Shown one piece after another: positions 54,203 to 63,637 of a DNA stretch of 64,000 nt. The translations under genes were made by a program, and so were the position numbers. Positions within the stretch are counted from its first letter, which is position 1. Every line of letters begins with the position of its first letter. The stretch covers positions 1,302,001 to 1,366,000 of the forward strand of contig NZ_LGRO01000001.1 of the NCBI RefSeq assembly GCF_001280565.1, written 5' to 3'. Under the pieces are notes generated by a model that saw only the letters and a list, made by a program, of their open reading frames with translations, had not been told where the DNA came from and made no database searches. This DNA is from Sulfobacillus thermosulfidooxidans (GTDB lineage: Bacteria > Bacillota > Sulfobacillia > Sulfobacillales > Sulfobacillaceae).

Positions 54203-56431
54203 ATGCAGTATTACCAATCGCGGCGATATCGTAAACGCTCTAAGATGTCGACTCTTTTAGGGCTTTCTCTGTTGTTCACAGGGTCGTTCACCTTACTCAC
54301 CAACCCTGGCGCCAAAGCTTTTTCGCTAAATCACATTCAATATGTACGACTCGCTAATACCAAGCCGGTTTTTGTGTTATCGCATAAGACTTTGTATCAC
54401 GTCCCTAATCCCGCGACATTTTTTGCGCTAGGGGGTACCTGGTCAAATGTCCAAAGCCTATCCTCATTGAATGGCGACACGTTAGGATTGCCAATGGTGG
54501 TGCCTTATCCATCAGGCACACTCCTAAAAACATTTAATGCACCGACAGTCTACCTGGTTGTTCATGGAATACTGCGGCCTATCGCTACGGCTCAGGTTTT
54601 CAATCAAATGCATTTAAATTGGAACGCTATTCATGCGATTCCACAGATCATGAGTAATTGGCCTGTCGGCTCTGCGATTACGCGTCCCATGAGCTATTGG
54701 CCGTCAGGAGCTGTCCTACGGCAATCGGGGCATCCACAAGTCTACGAAGTAGAAGATGGGACACTCTCCCATATAATTTCTCCGAATCTATTTCACCAAT
54801 TAGGTTATCATTGGTCTGATGTCAAAGTCGTGTCTCAATTACCCTATCCCATAGGAGCCGCGATGACACAACCCCTTCGCGAATATCCCACGGGGACAAT
54901 ATTACAACTCGATGGACATCGTGCCGTGTATGTCGACGAAGAGGGAACTTTACGCCATATCCCAAATCCCACCATTTTTCATGAATTGGGCTATCATTTT
55001 AGCGAAATTCTCCATGTTTCGAACTTGGGCGGAAACACCATGGGCCCGCCTTTGGATTCCACCATCATCCCGGGCGATCCTTCCTCATCGCCGTCACCAA
55101 GTCAGCCTCCATCCTCGTCCCCAACCCCGCCTCTCAGTGCATTCTTATCCATGGGATATGGATATTATGCTGACAATGAACCAAATGGACCAAACAACTC
55201 ATCTTATCTTGATTTGTTAAACCATGCCAATGCCTTATCGGTGATTAACCCCGTATGGTATTTTGTGCAGTCTTCCTCACAGGGAGGATGGATAGTGAAC
55301 GATTGGACACGTTCTATTCCCACAATAAATGGGGAAAAGAACGTTCAAGTCGTTACGAAAGCTGCCCATAATCAAGGCGTGTTAGTTATGCCTTCGGTAG
55401 GAATTTACTATAATCCGTCATCGGGTCCGATTACGACTCCAGCAGAACAAAAACAACTCGTACAGCAACTCGTGACGATTGTCCAAAAAAACGATTATGA
55501 TGGGCTCACCATCGATTTTGAAAGCCAAGGATCCGGTAATTTGAGCGTGAGTGCCGCGTCAACGCAATATACCCAATTCATTCAACAACTAGGTGCTGCC
55601 CTACACGCTATCGGCAAGAAACTAATGATTGCCGTATACGCAAGTCCCTATCCCCACACCATTTATAATTATGCAGCCTTAGCTCCTTATGTGAATTGGA
55701 TTAATATCATGGCCTATCCAGAACACAACAGTTCCACGCCCCCCGGACCGACTCAGGGCTTTCCTTGGCTTGAAAATATAGTGCAAAACGCATTAGCCAC
55801 CGGAGTCAATCCCGGGCAAATTATCTTAGGAGTCGCCCCGTATGGTCACTCCTGGACTTATACTAATTCGGGACATACTCCTAACTCCTATGAATCTAAT
55901 CGGACTATCAAAAACTATATTGATACCCATCATATCGTGCCGTTATGGGATTCAACAGAAAAAGCCATTGTCTTTACCACGGGACCTTTAGCTCAAACGC
56001 CTCCGGCCCCCTTATCCTATAATGTTAACCAGTCTTCTCCAGCAGTCGCCAATCTCCAGACCATCTTAAATGTGGTTCTGTTACAATATGCCAGCACGCA
56101 TCATCTTCCCGCACCGCCTTTGTTGTGGGCCAATGGCTATTATGATTCAGAAACCAGCCGAGCCGTCGCGATGTTTCAACAAGACTTTCACGTCGAAAAC
56201 GCACAAAGTGGGATATATGATACACAAACGGCACAAGCCCTGGCTCAAGTCATCAGTCAATATCAGATTGGTCAAACCCAATGGTGGGATCAAACCTCCC
56301 GATCCTTTGCTGATTTGTTAAAATTAGCCTTACAGGACCATTTGGCTGGAGTCGCTTCCTGGCGGTTGCCGTTTGAAACGACAAATTATTGGAGCACATT
56401 AACGTCCCTGACGTCTATTTGGAAGCCATAA
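54203..56431 (+). CDS. Secreted GH18 glycosidase with four N-terminal repeats
   Basis: About 742 residues. A basic N-terminus and hydrophobic core end in NPGAKA, a good signal-peptidase site, so it is exported. Residues about 45-300 hold four ~60-residue repeats of the pattern L-x-H-I-x-x-P-x-x-F-x-x-L-G-Y-x-W-x-x-V, followed by a Pro/Ser linker (SSSPSPSQPPSSSPTPP). The GH18 barrel has DGLTIDFE (433-440) with the catalytic Glu440 and the MAYPEHN strand. A peptidoglycan-binding-like segment follows (NGYYDSETSRAVAMFQQDF). The layout fits a spore-cortex or cell-wall hydrolase of the germination type. AGGAGG precedes ATG 54203. Confidence 0.88.
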   Translation: MQYYQSRRYRKRSKMSTLLGLSLLFTGSFTLLTNPGAKAFSLNHIQYVRLANTKPVFVLSHKTLYHVPNPATFFALGGTWSNVQSLSSLNGDTLGLPMVVPYPSGTLLKTFNAPTVYLVVHGILRPIATAQVFNQMHLNWNAIHAIPQIMSNWPVGSAITRPMSYWPSGAVLRQSGHPQVYEVEDGTLSHIISPNLFHQLGYHWSDVKVVSQLPYPIGAAMTQPLREYPTGTILQLDGHRAVYVDEEGTLRHIPNPTIFHELGYHFSEILHVSNLGGNTMGPPLDSTIIPGDPSSSPSPSQPPSSSPTPPLSAFLSMGYGYYADNEPNGPNNSSYLDLLNHANALSVINPVWYFVQSSSQGGWIVNDWTRSIPTINGEKNVQVVTKAAHNQGVLVMPSVGIYYNPSSGPITTPAEQKQLVQQLVTIVQKNDYDGLTIDFESQGSGNLSVSAASTQYTQFIQQLGAALHAIGKKLMIAVYASPYPHTIYNYAALAPYVNWINIMAYPEHNSSTPPGPTQGFPWLENIVQNALATGVNPGQIILGVAPYGHSWTYTNSGHTPNSYESNRTIKNYIDTHHIVPLWDSTEKAIVFTTGPLAQTPPAPLSYNVNQSSPAVANLQTILNVVLLQYASTHHLPAPPLLWANGYYDSETSRAVAMFQQDFHVENAQSGIYDTQTAQALAQVISQYQIGQTQWWDQTSRSFADLLKLALQDHLAGVASWRLPFETTNYWSTLTSLTSIWKP

Positions 56432-56447
56432 AAGGAGAATTTACTGT

Positions 56448-57098
56448 ATGCAGGTTTCTTACCGTTCCGTCCTAATAGGCCTTGGATTTAGTCTCGGTAT
56501 TGGGCTTTTAGCAGGTTGCGGGCAACAATCGGCCACACCCTCCACTGCCACATTCGGTGCGTCGACCGCAAAGACACCTAGCCCTCCGTCATCAAGGAGT
56601 GCGGCACCGGCATCGGCCACGCCAGTGTCCCCTAAACCCAGTCAAGCCTCGGATACGACCACGATGACCATTCCGAGTACGCCCATTCCTCCGCAAGCCG
56701 GTGTCTACTCGGAGATGACCATCCAGGTCTCTCACGCGGTTGCAGAAGGACACGCGATGGTCAATGGCCAAAGTGTGAACGTCTACGCCTTAACCGTATC
56801 GATTCATAATCCGACTTCGGCGATGATTCCCTTAGCGCTCAATGATTTTAGTGTCGAGCCGCTTCATGCCTCGGCATATACCTATTCATATAATGATGTC
56901 ATGCATTCGCCATTGACCGCCAGTTCCTCGTTATTTCCGCTACCGGTTGATTCCTCTAGCCCTTCCAGTGTGGTGCGCTACATCCAACCGGGCTCAAACA
57001 TTAGTGGCACTATTACGGTCATGGTTCCGCCGTCTTCGGCCTATCAAATTGTTTGGGGCGACTCCTCCACGCCCGCTGCAACCTTTTCCGTTTCTTAA
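56448..57098 (+). CDS. Lipoprotein with DUF4352-like beta domain
   Basis: 216 residues. The signal ends in LLAGC, so it is a surface lipoprotein. A Ser/Thr/Pro-rich linker (about 30-75) leads to a beta-rich domain with VNVYALTVSIHNPTSAMIPL and ISGTITVMVPPSSAYQIVWG, the style of DUF4352/telokin-like domains. It starts 17 bases after the GH18 stop with GGAG nearby, so the two are probably cotranscribed, and it may act with the hydrolase at the cell surface. Function unknown. Confidence 0.78.
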   Translation: MQVSYRSVLIGLGFSLGIGLLAGCGQQSATPSTATFGASTAKTPSPPSSRSAAPASATPVSPKPSQASDTTTMTIPSTPIPPQAGVYSEMTIQVSHAVAEGHAMVNGQSVNVYALTVSIHNPTSAMIPLALNDFSVEPLHASAYTYSYNDVMHSPLTASSSLFPLPVDSSSPSSVVRYIQPGSNISGTITVMVPPSSAYQIVWGDSSTPAATFSVS

Positions 57099-57113
57099 GA
57101 AGGCAAAGAGGTT

Positions 57114-57153
57114 AGAGTCCGAACACTGAGATTCAGTGTTCGGACTCTTTTTT
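57114..57153 (+). terminator. Strong rho-independent terminator
   Basis: AGAGTCCGAACACTGA at 57114-57129 pairs with TCAGTGTTCGGACTCT at 57133-57148 as a perfect 16-bp stem with a 3-base loop, followed by a run of six T. It closes the GH18-lipoprotein transcript. Confidence 0.93.
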
Positions 57154-57309
57154 GATGGCTCCTGGTCATCCGGGCATCTCACGTACCACTGCCAAATTTC
57201 ACTATTCAGGACTTCTTCCCCTTTCCTTTGGATTCCCTCCCCATGTGTCCAGCATGCTAAGAACACATCGGCTATACTAAGTGCTAAGAATACAGAGGAG
57301 GGATACGAT

Positions 57310-58059
57310 ATGGCAGGATTATTAGAGCGGGTCAAGACCATTCTCGGTTCAAAAGCCAATCGCGTGTTGGATTCCGTTGAGGATCCCACCGAGACGATTG
57401 AATATTCTTATCAAAAGATGCAAGACGCCCTACAAGAAACTCGGCGGCACATCCTTGAAGTGGCTACGGCTAAGAAACAACTCGAAATGCAAGTCGCCGC
57501 CTTGCAACAAAAAGCCAATCAATATGCATTAGATGCCAAAGATGCGGTCCAAGCCGGGCGTGATGACTTGGCCACGCAAGCCTTATCCCTAAAGGCCACA
57601 ACCGAACAACAAATTCAGGAACTTCAATCGCACATCCAACAGACCCAAGCAGAACAAGATAAACTCACCGCAGCACAACAAAAGCTAGAAACACAAATCG
57701 AAACCTTCCGTACCCAAAAAGAAGTGATGAAAGCTCAATATTCTGCAGCTAAGGCGGAAGTCCAAGTTGGAGAAACTGTTCATGGCATTACCCAGCACGC
57801 CGAAGATATCTCCGGTGCTCTGCAAAGAGCCCAGGACAAAATTGCTCATATGCAAGCTAAAGCTTCCGCCCTCGACGAATTAGAATCCTCACCCGACCTA
57901 AGCGCCTTACCCGAATCCAATAGTGATAGTATTCGCCAACAACTTAATAAGGCAAGCCAAGACTCGGCAGTACAAGAAGAACTCGCGAAATTAAAACAGG
58001 AAATGCAACAAACTGCTAAACCCTTAAACCCTTCTTCTGACAACCAGGAAGAACAATGA
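57310..58059 (+). CDS. pspA: PspA/IM30 family membrane-stress protein
   Basis: About 249 residues, almost entirely coiled coil: LERVKTILGSKANRVLDSVE, then DPTETIEYSYQKMQDALQE and long Gln/Lys/Glu helices. This is the ESCRT-III-like PspA/Vipp1 fold. It binds the inner face of the membrane and protects it from proton leak, which matters for an acidophile. GAGGAGGG precedes ATG 57310, with TATACT at 57273-57278 as a possible -10 box; the frame back to 57136 crosses the terminator and is rejected. It is a single gene; no PspF-like regulator is nearby. Confidence 0.9.
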   Translation: MAGLLERVKTILGSKANRVLDSVEDPTETIEYSYQKMQDALQETRRHILEVATAKKQLEMQVAALQQKANQYALDAKDAVQAGRDDLATQALSLKATTEQQIQELQSHIQQTQAEQDKLTAAQQKLETQIETFRTQKEVMKAQYSAAKAEVQVGETVHGITQHAEDISGALQRAQDKIAHMQAKASALDELESSPDLSALPESNSDSIRQQLNKASQDSAVQEELAKLKQEMQQTAKPLNPSSDNQEEQ

Positions 58060-58073
58060 GATGGAAACCATTC

Positions 58074-58102
58074 AAAAGGAGCCGCACTATGTGGCTCCTT
58101 TT
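58074..58102 (+). terminator. Terminator after pspA
   Basis: AAAAGGAGCC at 58074-58083 pairs with GGCTCCTTTT at 58093-58102, and the inner GCA/TGT bases extend the stem. The T-run is part of the right arm. Confidence 0.8.
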
Positions 58103-58484
58103 CCGCTGTCAACAGTCTTCCCTTGTCTGATCTTTCCATAGCTCCCATCAGTTATGGAGAGCGCTGGAAAACATTTAACCTGAGGATTAGAGTTTTGACC
58201 AAATCTTCTGAGTCTGTTATTTTGGATAAGGTTTAGACTCGAAACCGGTTGTCGTGTCATGCCCCACATTTTTGCCGTCATCATTAGCCCGTACACGACA
58301 GCCGTGTCTTTTATGGCGTTTGGGACAGCTTGTGAAGGATTTATAGTATTTTAATCCCACAAGTCTGTGCAGTATCCTAAATATTCTTCCAAAACGACGA
58401 ATTTTACGGATAAACCCGTAGGAATGGACATCTCGGTGCTGATAAGATCAAGACGCCATTGATGATTGTCGCATTGAGGAGTGA
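58103..58484. other. 382 bp without a gene
   Basis: No frame with a start signal. The last 20 bases carry GAGGAG in front of the 51-residue gene. The DNA before it should hold that promoter; I could not place it. Confidence 0.4.
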
Positions 58485-58640
58485 ATGCATAATGATAACA
58501 CTAAAATTTTACAGGAAGATCATCCCAATTGGCAAGACCGTATTATATTACGGGTTATTTGCTTCCATTGTCGCCTCAATCAGCTGACCATTGAACAAGA
58601 TAGGCCCATTTGGATTCCAAGGAGGTACCCCGATGAGTGA
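58485..58640 (+). CDS. Tiny CxxC protein (51 residues)
   Basis: ATG 58485 directly follows GAGGAGTGA (spacing 3-4, slightly short). The product starts MHNDNTKILQEDHPNWQDRI and holds one CFHC pair within RVICFHCRLNQLTIEQ, then a basic tail. Its last eight bases overlap the start of the next gene (ATGAGTGA), typical of coupled translation. The CxxC suggests a half zinc site, perhaps dimeric. No family is recognised; it is too short for ordinary gene-finding thresholds. Confidence 0.55.
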   Translation: MHNDNTKILQEDHPNWQDRIILRVICFHCRLNQLTIEQDRPIWIPRRYPDE

Positions 58641-58824
58641 AACCAAGCAAACCACCATTCGTTTTGCTGGCACGATCTACCACCGGTTGGAATTAGCCAG
58701 TCAACGCACGGGACTGACCATCAATTCCATCGTCACGGTGGCGTGCCTTGATTGGTTACGACGTCACGAAGAACAATTGTCTTTATGGGAAAAAGGCACA
58801 GATCCTCACCACGAAAGCGAATAA
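58633..58824 (+). CDS. Ribbon-helix-helix (CopG/Arc-like) protein
   Basis: 63 residues from ATG 58633, which follows AAGGAGGTACCCCG. A short beta strand (KQTTIRFAGTIYHRLELA) and two helices (QRTGLTINSIVTVACLDWLR) match the ribbon-helix-helix fold of CopG/Arc DNA-binding proteins, many of which are antitoxins or small repressors. The gene in front overlaps it by 8 bases and encodes a 51-residue CxxC protein, so they form a tiny two-gene unit. It is convergent with prkA. Confidence 0.7.
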   Translation: MSETKQTTIRFAGTIYHRLELASQRTGLTINSIVTVACLDWLRRHEEQLSLWEKGTDPHHESE

Positions 58825-58841
58825 CGGCGCATAAATTATGT

Positions 58842-60737
58842 TTATCGCCCTAGTAAGTGACCGACATATTGGAGGGCCGCATGACTACAATGGGAACAAT
58901 ACCCGTGATCATTTATCAAACGTTCGGCTACTTCATTTCGTTTTTTCTCTTGAGCAGGATCCGTAACGTTAGCAGATGTCGTGATTTTAACAATATCTTT
59001 GAGATTGGTAAATAATTTGGCCTCAATCGCCGTCTGAAGTCCCGGGTGGGAGCGATAGTCGAAGTGCTGACCACGGCGGGATAAGGTAGAAATACGTATT
59101 AAAATCTCTTCGCGAAAAGGACGTTTAGCATTTTCGCTCACCCCAATGTATTCTTCGATGGACCGCATTAACATTTCATCCGGTTCAATTTCCTCATCGG
59201 TCAACGGATCCATAATCTTCCTGTGATTCACATAAGCGTCAATGTTATCGAGATACGTGTTTAAGAGCATTTGCGCGGTATCCTCAAAAGAATACATGAA
59301 GGCTTTTTGTACCTCAAGGGTGACAAGCTCATCATATTCGCGGCGCACCTCATAAATCAAGTTGAGCAAAGACTCACGGGTTTGTGCAGTGAACCCATTT
59401 TGTTGTCCTAGACCATCTTTTAAGGCACGCAATGCATCTAAGGGATTTAGACACGGTACGTGGCTTTTGCCGAGGGCAAGGGACAGACGATTGATAACAT
59501 ATCTCGGTGAAAGACCCGTCATGCCTTCATCAGGCCACTCATCTTTGAGGCTTCGGATATCTGCTTCGGTAAACCCATCGACGAATTGGCCATCATAAAG
59601 TTTCAACTTTTTTAACAGGGTCACACCTGACCTTTTGGACTCTTTCAGCCGGGACAGAACGGCAAACATGGAGGCTATCTGCAAAGTGTGAGGAGCAATA
59701 TGCACCCTACGAAGAGCGGACTCCCGAATTAGCTTGTCGTAAATTTTCACCTCATCGGATACGCGTAAATTATAGGGCATCCGAATTAAAATAATGCGAT
59801 CACGCAAGGCTTCATTTTTTTTATTTTGGATAAACTGTTGATACTCGGCTTCGTTAGTATGTGAGATCAATACTTCATCAGCATAAATCATGGCATAACG
59901 GCCGGTTTTGATTTGTTGCTCTTGAGACAGACTCAGTAAGCCATAGAGAAATTTTTCATCGACTTTGAGCATCTCAATGAATTCCATAAGACCCCGATTG
60001 GCAATATTTAATTCGCCATCAAAGCGGTATGCGCGGGGATCTGACTCGGATCCATATTGGCCAATAGTCGCAAAATCGATACTCCCGGTTAATTCAGAGA
60101 TATCTTGACTTTTGGGATCGCTAGGCGAGAAAGTGCCAATCCCCACCCGATTCATTTCGGAAAGCACAACACGTTCCACCGGAAATTCTTCAATGCTCCC
60201 GCGAAATTCTTCCGTTAACCGCTTGCGACAGACCGGGCAGAGTTCTCCTTCAACATAAATGCCGTACTCCTGATAGATATCCTCACGTAGTGTTGGCGGA
60301 ATTAAATGTAATGGTTCTTCATGCATCGGACAGCCTTCTAATCCATATAGAGCTCCCTGATTGGTCCGTGAATAGCGTTCTAAACCGCGTTTCAATAAGG
60401 TGACCACGGTAGATTTTCCTCCACCCACAGGGCCCATAAGCAGCAAAATTCTCTTGCGTACCTCTAAACGTTGAGCGGCCGATTGAAAATATTCGACAAG
60501 TTGATCCAATGCCTCTTGCAATCCAAACAATTCCCTTGTAAAAAACCGGTAATGCTTCTGCCCGGTGTCATCCCACTCGATGCCTTGTTCGGCTACCATG
60601 TCATAAATACGGGCGTGAGACAATCGACATAACCGGGGATCTTGAATGACTCGTTCAAAATATTCCCGAAAAGTGCCGTGCCAGCTCAACTGCTGTTCTC
60701 GCTGTTGATATTCCCGTAATCGTTCCCATAAATCCAT
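58842..60737 (-). CDS. prkA: PrkA family serine protein kinase/AAA protein
   Basis: 631 residues, as in B. subtilis PrkA/E. coli YeaG. The AAA-type P-loop GPVGGGKST is at 102-110, a zinc-like pair CPMH and CPVC lie near 136 and 167, and the Walker-B-like region reads RYAMIYADEVLISHTNEAEY. The C-terminal part holds the kinase-like domain. In Bacillus it supports sporulation; in enteric bacteria the same protein acts in starvation. TGGAGG precedes the ATG. It is the third gene of yhbH-spoVR-prkA, 24 bases after spoVR. Confidence 0.95.
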   Translation of the reverse strand: MDLWERLREYQQREQQLSWHGTFREYFERVIQDPRLCRLSHARIYDMVAEQGIEWDDTGQKHYRFFTRELFGLQEALDQLVEYFQSAAQRLEVRKRILLLMGPVGGGKSTVVTLLKRGLERYSRTNQGALYGLEGCPMHEEPLHLIPPTLREDIYQEYGIYVEGELCPVCRKRLTEEFRGSIEEFPVERVVLSEMNRVGIGTFSPSDPKSQDISELTGSIDFATIGQYGSESDPRAYRFDGELNIANRGLMEFIEMLKVDEKFLYGLLSLSQEQQIKTGRYAMIYADEVLISHTNEAEYQQFIQNKKNEALRDRIILIRMPYNLRVSDEVKIYDKLIRESALRRVHIAPHTLQIASMFAVLSRLKESKRSGVTLLKKLKLYDGQFVDGFTEADIRSLKDEWPDEGMTGLSPRYVINRLSLALGKSHVPCLNPLDALRALKDGLGQQNGFTAQTRESLLNLIYEVRREYDELVTLEVQKAFMYSFEDTAQMLLNTYLDNIDAYVNHRKIMDPLTDEEIEPDEMLMRSIEEYIGVSENAKRPFREEILIRISTLSRRGQHFDYRSHPGLQTAIEAKLFTNLKDIVKITTSANVTDPAQEKKRNEVAERLINDHGYCSHCSHAALQYVGHLLGR

Positions 60738-60761
60738 GATTTCGCCTCCACTATACTTGCA

Positions 60762-62042
60762 CTAACTCATCAGCCGGGTATTCACCATCCCATCGTATTG
60801 CAATATCATCCGGCGTCCTTCGTGAAGCGTTTCCAGAAAAATAGGCCGCCCCCACAACTCGTACACATAGGCTAATGTTCTTTCCGCGTACAGTAAGTCA
60901 AGATCTTGCCCGTCATGCTGGTGAACTAAATAGAGTTCGCCCCGGTGATGAAAATCCCCATCTCGTACATGAATAACCGGAATTCCTCCATGAGTCAGAC
61001 GTTGCAGCAGGTACCGACGAATATCCTTAAAATCGCGTCCAATTTCCCGGGCTATTCCCTGTTCTTTTTCATAAACAAATAATCCGAGCCCTTGTGCAAT
61101 GTCAGGAGTTAAATAGTTGCGGATCAAGCTCACATCATCATGAATTTGACGAACCACAAAAGCCTCTTGGACCCCTTGGGTACGGACAATCCTTTGAAAA
61201 ATGGCATAACCTAGTGCATAGGGATTGATTTGGTTTCCCCTCGGTGAAAGAATCTGGGCATGCAAGCGCGCAAAATCCCAGTAATCCGCCTCATCCAAAT
61301 CCATGTGCTGTATTAAATATTCATGCCATAAGACAGCCCACCCTTCATTGATGATCTTTGTGCGCCTATGCGGCCAGAAATACGTCATTTCCATTGCGAT
61401 CATCGAAGCAATATCGCGTTGCCAATCTTTCAATACCGGACTATGGCGCGAAATAAAACCCAGAATATCCTCCGGATCAGAATCATGGTGCTGGATGACA
61501 TGCCTTAAGAACGAAGCACACCCAGGCGAAGACTCGAGGCGTGCCGAAGCAAGCCCTGGCATAAAATACGCAACGTGCTCTGCGATGGATAACACGGCAT
61601 CTAAGAATCGTTCTACTACGTCAATGCCATAAAGATATTCATAATGGCGTATTCTTCGTGCATGAGCGCGAACCATCATTAAAAGATGTTTTTTATCCGA
61701 TTGGAACAGAAAATTATTCCCAAAAAAATCAGCGTGACCCATAACGTGGCAATGAACCAAGATATTTTCTAAAGGCGAATTATGCGCCAATACGAATGCA
61801 TAAGCGGGAAAGGTGTCCAAAACCAGTTCATAAATCTTGCTAAAACCATATTCGTAGGACGTCTTAAGTAATTGGTACTGCTTTCCAAACGACCAATGAG
61901 AAAATCGTCCGGGCAACCAATAGGCAGCATATTCATATAAAATCGATGGGGGCACGTCCTCAAAGCATACCGGCAATGGATCGAGCCCGGCACTGCGAGC
62001 TAGGTCTTCTATATCTTCATCTGTAGGATAGGAACGTGGCAT
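60762..62042 (-). CDS. spoVR: SpoVR family protein
   Basis: 426 residues with the SpoVR hallmarks: FGKQYQLLKTSYEYGFSKIY, HVMGHADFFGNN (a histidine-rich metal-type motif), RTKIINEGWAVLWHEY and GGIPVIHVRDGDFHHRGELY. In Bacillus it is needed for a normal spore cortex; in E. coli the relative YcgB acts with YeaG/YeaH. The start ATG lies one base after the yhbH stop (TGATATG), behind CAGGAG. It is the middle gene of the operon. Confidence 0.95.
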   Translation of the reverse strand: MPRSYPTDEDIEDLARSAGLDPLPVCFEDVPPSILYEYAAYWLPGRFSHWSFGKQYQLLKTSYEYGFSKIYELVLDTFPAYAFVLAHNSPLENILVHCHVMGHADFFGNNFLFQSDKKHLLMMVRAHARRIRHYEYLYGIDVVERFLDAVLSIAEHVAYFMPGLASARLESSPGCASFLRHVIQHHDSDPEDILGFISRHSPVLKDWQRDIASMIAMEMTYFWPHRRTKIINEGWAVLWHEYLIQHMDLDEADYWDFARLHAQILSPRGNQINPYALGYAIFQRIVRTQGVQEAFVVRQIHDDVSLIRNYLTPDIAQGLGLFVYEKEQGIAREIGRDFKDIRRYLLQRLTHGGIPVIHVRDGDFHHRGELYLVHQHDGQDLDLLYAERTLAYVYELWGRPIFLETLHEGRRMILQYDGMVNTRLMS

Positions 62043-62043
62043 A

Positions 62044-63183
62044 TCAGCTCTCCTGAGACAACGGAAAAAAATGTTGCAATGTCGGATAGACGTCCTTAAG
62101 ATGCGACAACATAGCCGTCTTAAAGTGAGAATGTTTAATATGGCGAAATTGATTCATAAGGGTACTCGGATAAGAGCCCTCACGAATTTCCGCATAGCCA
62201 AATAAATTAACTCCCGGTAATATTTGCTCGAGATAGTCACGGGCTCGCTGATTATCTGTTTCCGACCAATTGTCTCCATCAGAAAAATGCACGGCATAAA
62301 TATTCCATTGTTCTGGGGGATATTGTGTTTCTATCACATGCTGACACAATGCATAGGCCGATGAGACCTTTGTCCCGCCACTTTCTCCTAAGGCAAAAAA
62401 GTCTTCCTGATCCACCTCCCGGGCCTCTGTGTGATGAACAATAAAAATCTCTTCGACCGATTCATAACGCGTGCGAAGAAATTTCAGCATCCAGGAGGCA
62501 AAAGTACGCGCCACTCTTTTTTTTAAATCACCCATAGATCCGGAAATGTCCCGCATGGCGATAACTACCGCATTATGTGTCGGTTCCGATTCCATCTGCC
62601 ATGTTCTAAATCGTAAATCGTGCGATATCCACGATCCCACTTGGGGCTGCCCTGCTCGAGCATGACGCAAAAGATTTTGCTGCAAACTCCGCCGTTTATC
62701 TAAATTGGCTATCAAACCTCGTTCCCGCACATCCTTAAAGCGCGGTTGACACGCGGAACTCGCACGAACAGGCTTAGGTTGTAAGTCAGGTAATCCCAGT
62801 TGGCTAAATAAAACGTCATCGATTTCGTCAATGGACACGTCTGCTTCATAATAATCCACTCCTGTCATATCCTGGCCCCCAGGGTGCCCTCCTTGCGGGC
62901 GAGGAGCAGACGACATCGTCACCGCATTATCTCCTGGCAATGGAATACTACCCTGACCGACATCGATTCCCCGATAAGGATCAAAGCGAAATCGATATTG
63001 TTCCAGCGTTTTGATAGGAACTTTAAGTATTTTGCCACCTTGTGCCGTAATGATATGTTCTTCGGTGATAATTTCAGACAATTGCGCTTTAATGGCCTCA
63101 CGGAGTCGTCGTTGATGACGAGCTTGGTCCAACGCACCTTGACGCTCCAAATCCCAGTCAGTATGGAAAGACTGCAAACTCAT
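62044..63183 (-). CDS. yhbH: YhbH/YeaH family protein (DUF444)
   Basis: 379 residues with the DUF444 pattern: a basic helical opening (ARHQRRLREAIKAQLSEIIT), IKTLEQYRFRFDP, then a von-Willebrand-A-like domain with MRDISGSMGDLKKRVARTFA (a MIDAS-like DxSGS), FIVHHTEAREVDQEDFF and SDGDNWSETDNQ. It is the partner of PrkA and SpoVR in sporulation or starvation. AAGGAGGCGTTA precedes the ATG at 63183. It opens the operon; in many bacteria prkA comes first instead. Confidence 0.95.
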   Translation of the reverse strand: MSLQSFHTDWDLERQGALDQARHQRRLREAIKAQLSEIITEEHIITAQGGKILKVPIKTLEQYRFRFDPYRGIDVGQGSIPLPGDNAVTMSSAPRPQGGHPGGQDMTGVDYYEADVSIDEIDDVLFSQLGLPDLQPKPVRASSACQPRFKDVRERGLIANLDKRRSLQQNLLRHARAGQPQVGSWISHDLRFRTWQMESEPTHNAVVIAMRDISGSMGDLKKRVARTFASWMLKFLRTRYESVEEIFIVHHTEAREVDQEDFFALGESGGTKVSSAYALCQHVIETQYPPEQWNIYAVHFSDGDNWSETDNQRARDYLEQILPGVNLFGYAEIREGSYPSTLMNQFRHIKHSHFKTAMLSHLKDVYPTLQHFFPLSQES

Positions 63184-63442
63184 TAACGCCTCCTTGACCG
63201 GTTAGGTAGTAAGTATCCTATGCCTCACCTAGAAGTCCATGACAGCCACTGTAAAAATATTTCTAGAGCACATCTTGCCGAACAAGAGATCTGTGACCCC
63301 AATCAAAATCAATGCTGCTACCGTGCCAATATCTTGGCTTGGAAAAGCAAACGGAAGAAACATCAGTTCTTGAAACCTCACAGCAAGCGTCCCACAATGT
63401 AAACATAAGCACATTCCATGGGCAAAACGTGAGGGACTGATG
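63184..63442. other. 259-bp divergent region before yhbH
   Basis: Should hold the promoter of the yhbH-spoVR-prkA operon on the minus strand. No sigma-E or sigma-F box was convincing by eye. The other end carries the GAGGGA site of the broken HIT gene. Confidence 0.35.
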
Positions 63443-63611
63443 ATGTGTATTTTCTGCCAAATAATAAACGGCGAAACAGCATGCCACGCAATCTTTGAAG
63501 ACGACACGACTTTAGCAATTCTGGACGTTCGACCTTAATCCAGGGCATATATTAGTGATTCCAAAAGAACACGTACATCACATTTACGAATTAAGCGACC
63601 GGAATTATTGG
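63443..63611 (+). pseudogene. Frameshifted and truncated HIT family gene
   Basis: ATG 63443 opens a classical HIT protein, MCIFCQIINGETACHAIFED and DDTTLAILDVRP, then hits TAA. One base shift restores NPGHILVIPKEHVHHIYELS, the next HIT segment. After NYWG (about 63611) the similarity ends and the HxHxHxx catalytic triad is missing. GAGGGA precedes the start. The gene is dead by frameshift and by loss of its 3' half. Confidence 0.8.
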
Positions 63612-63637
63612 GGACGGCGTCCTTCCGGTGCATATTC

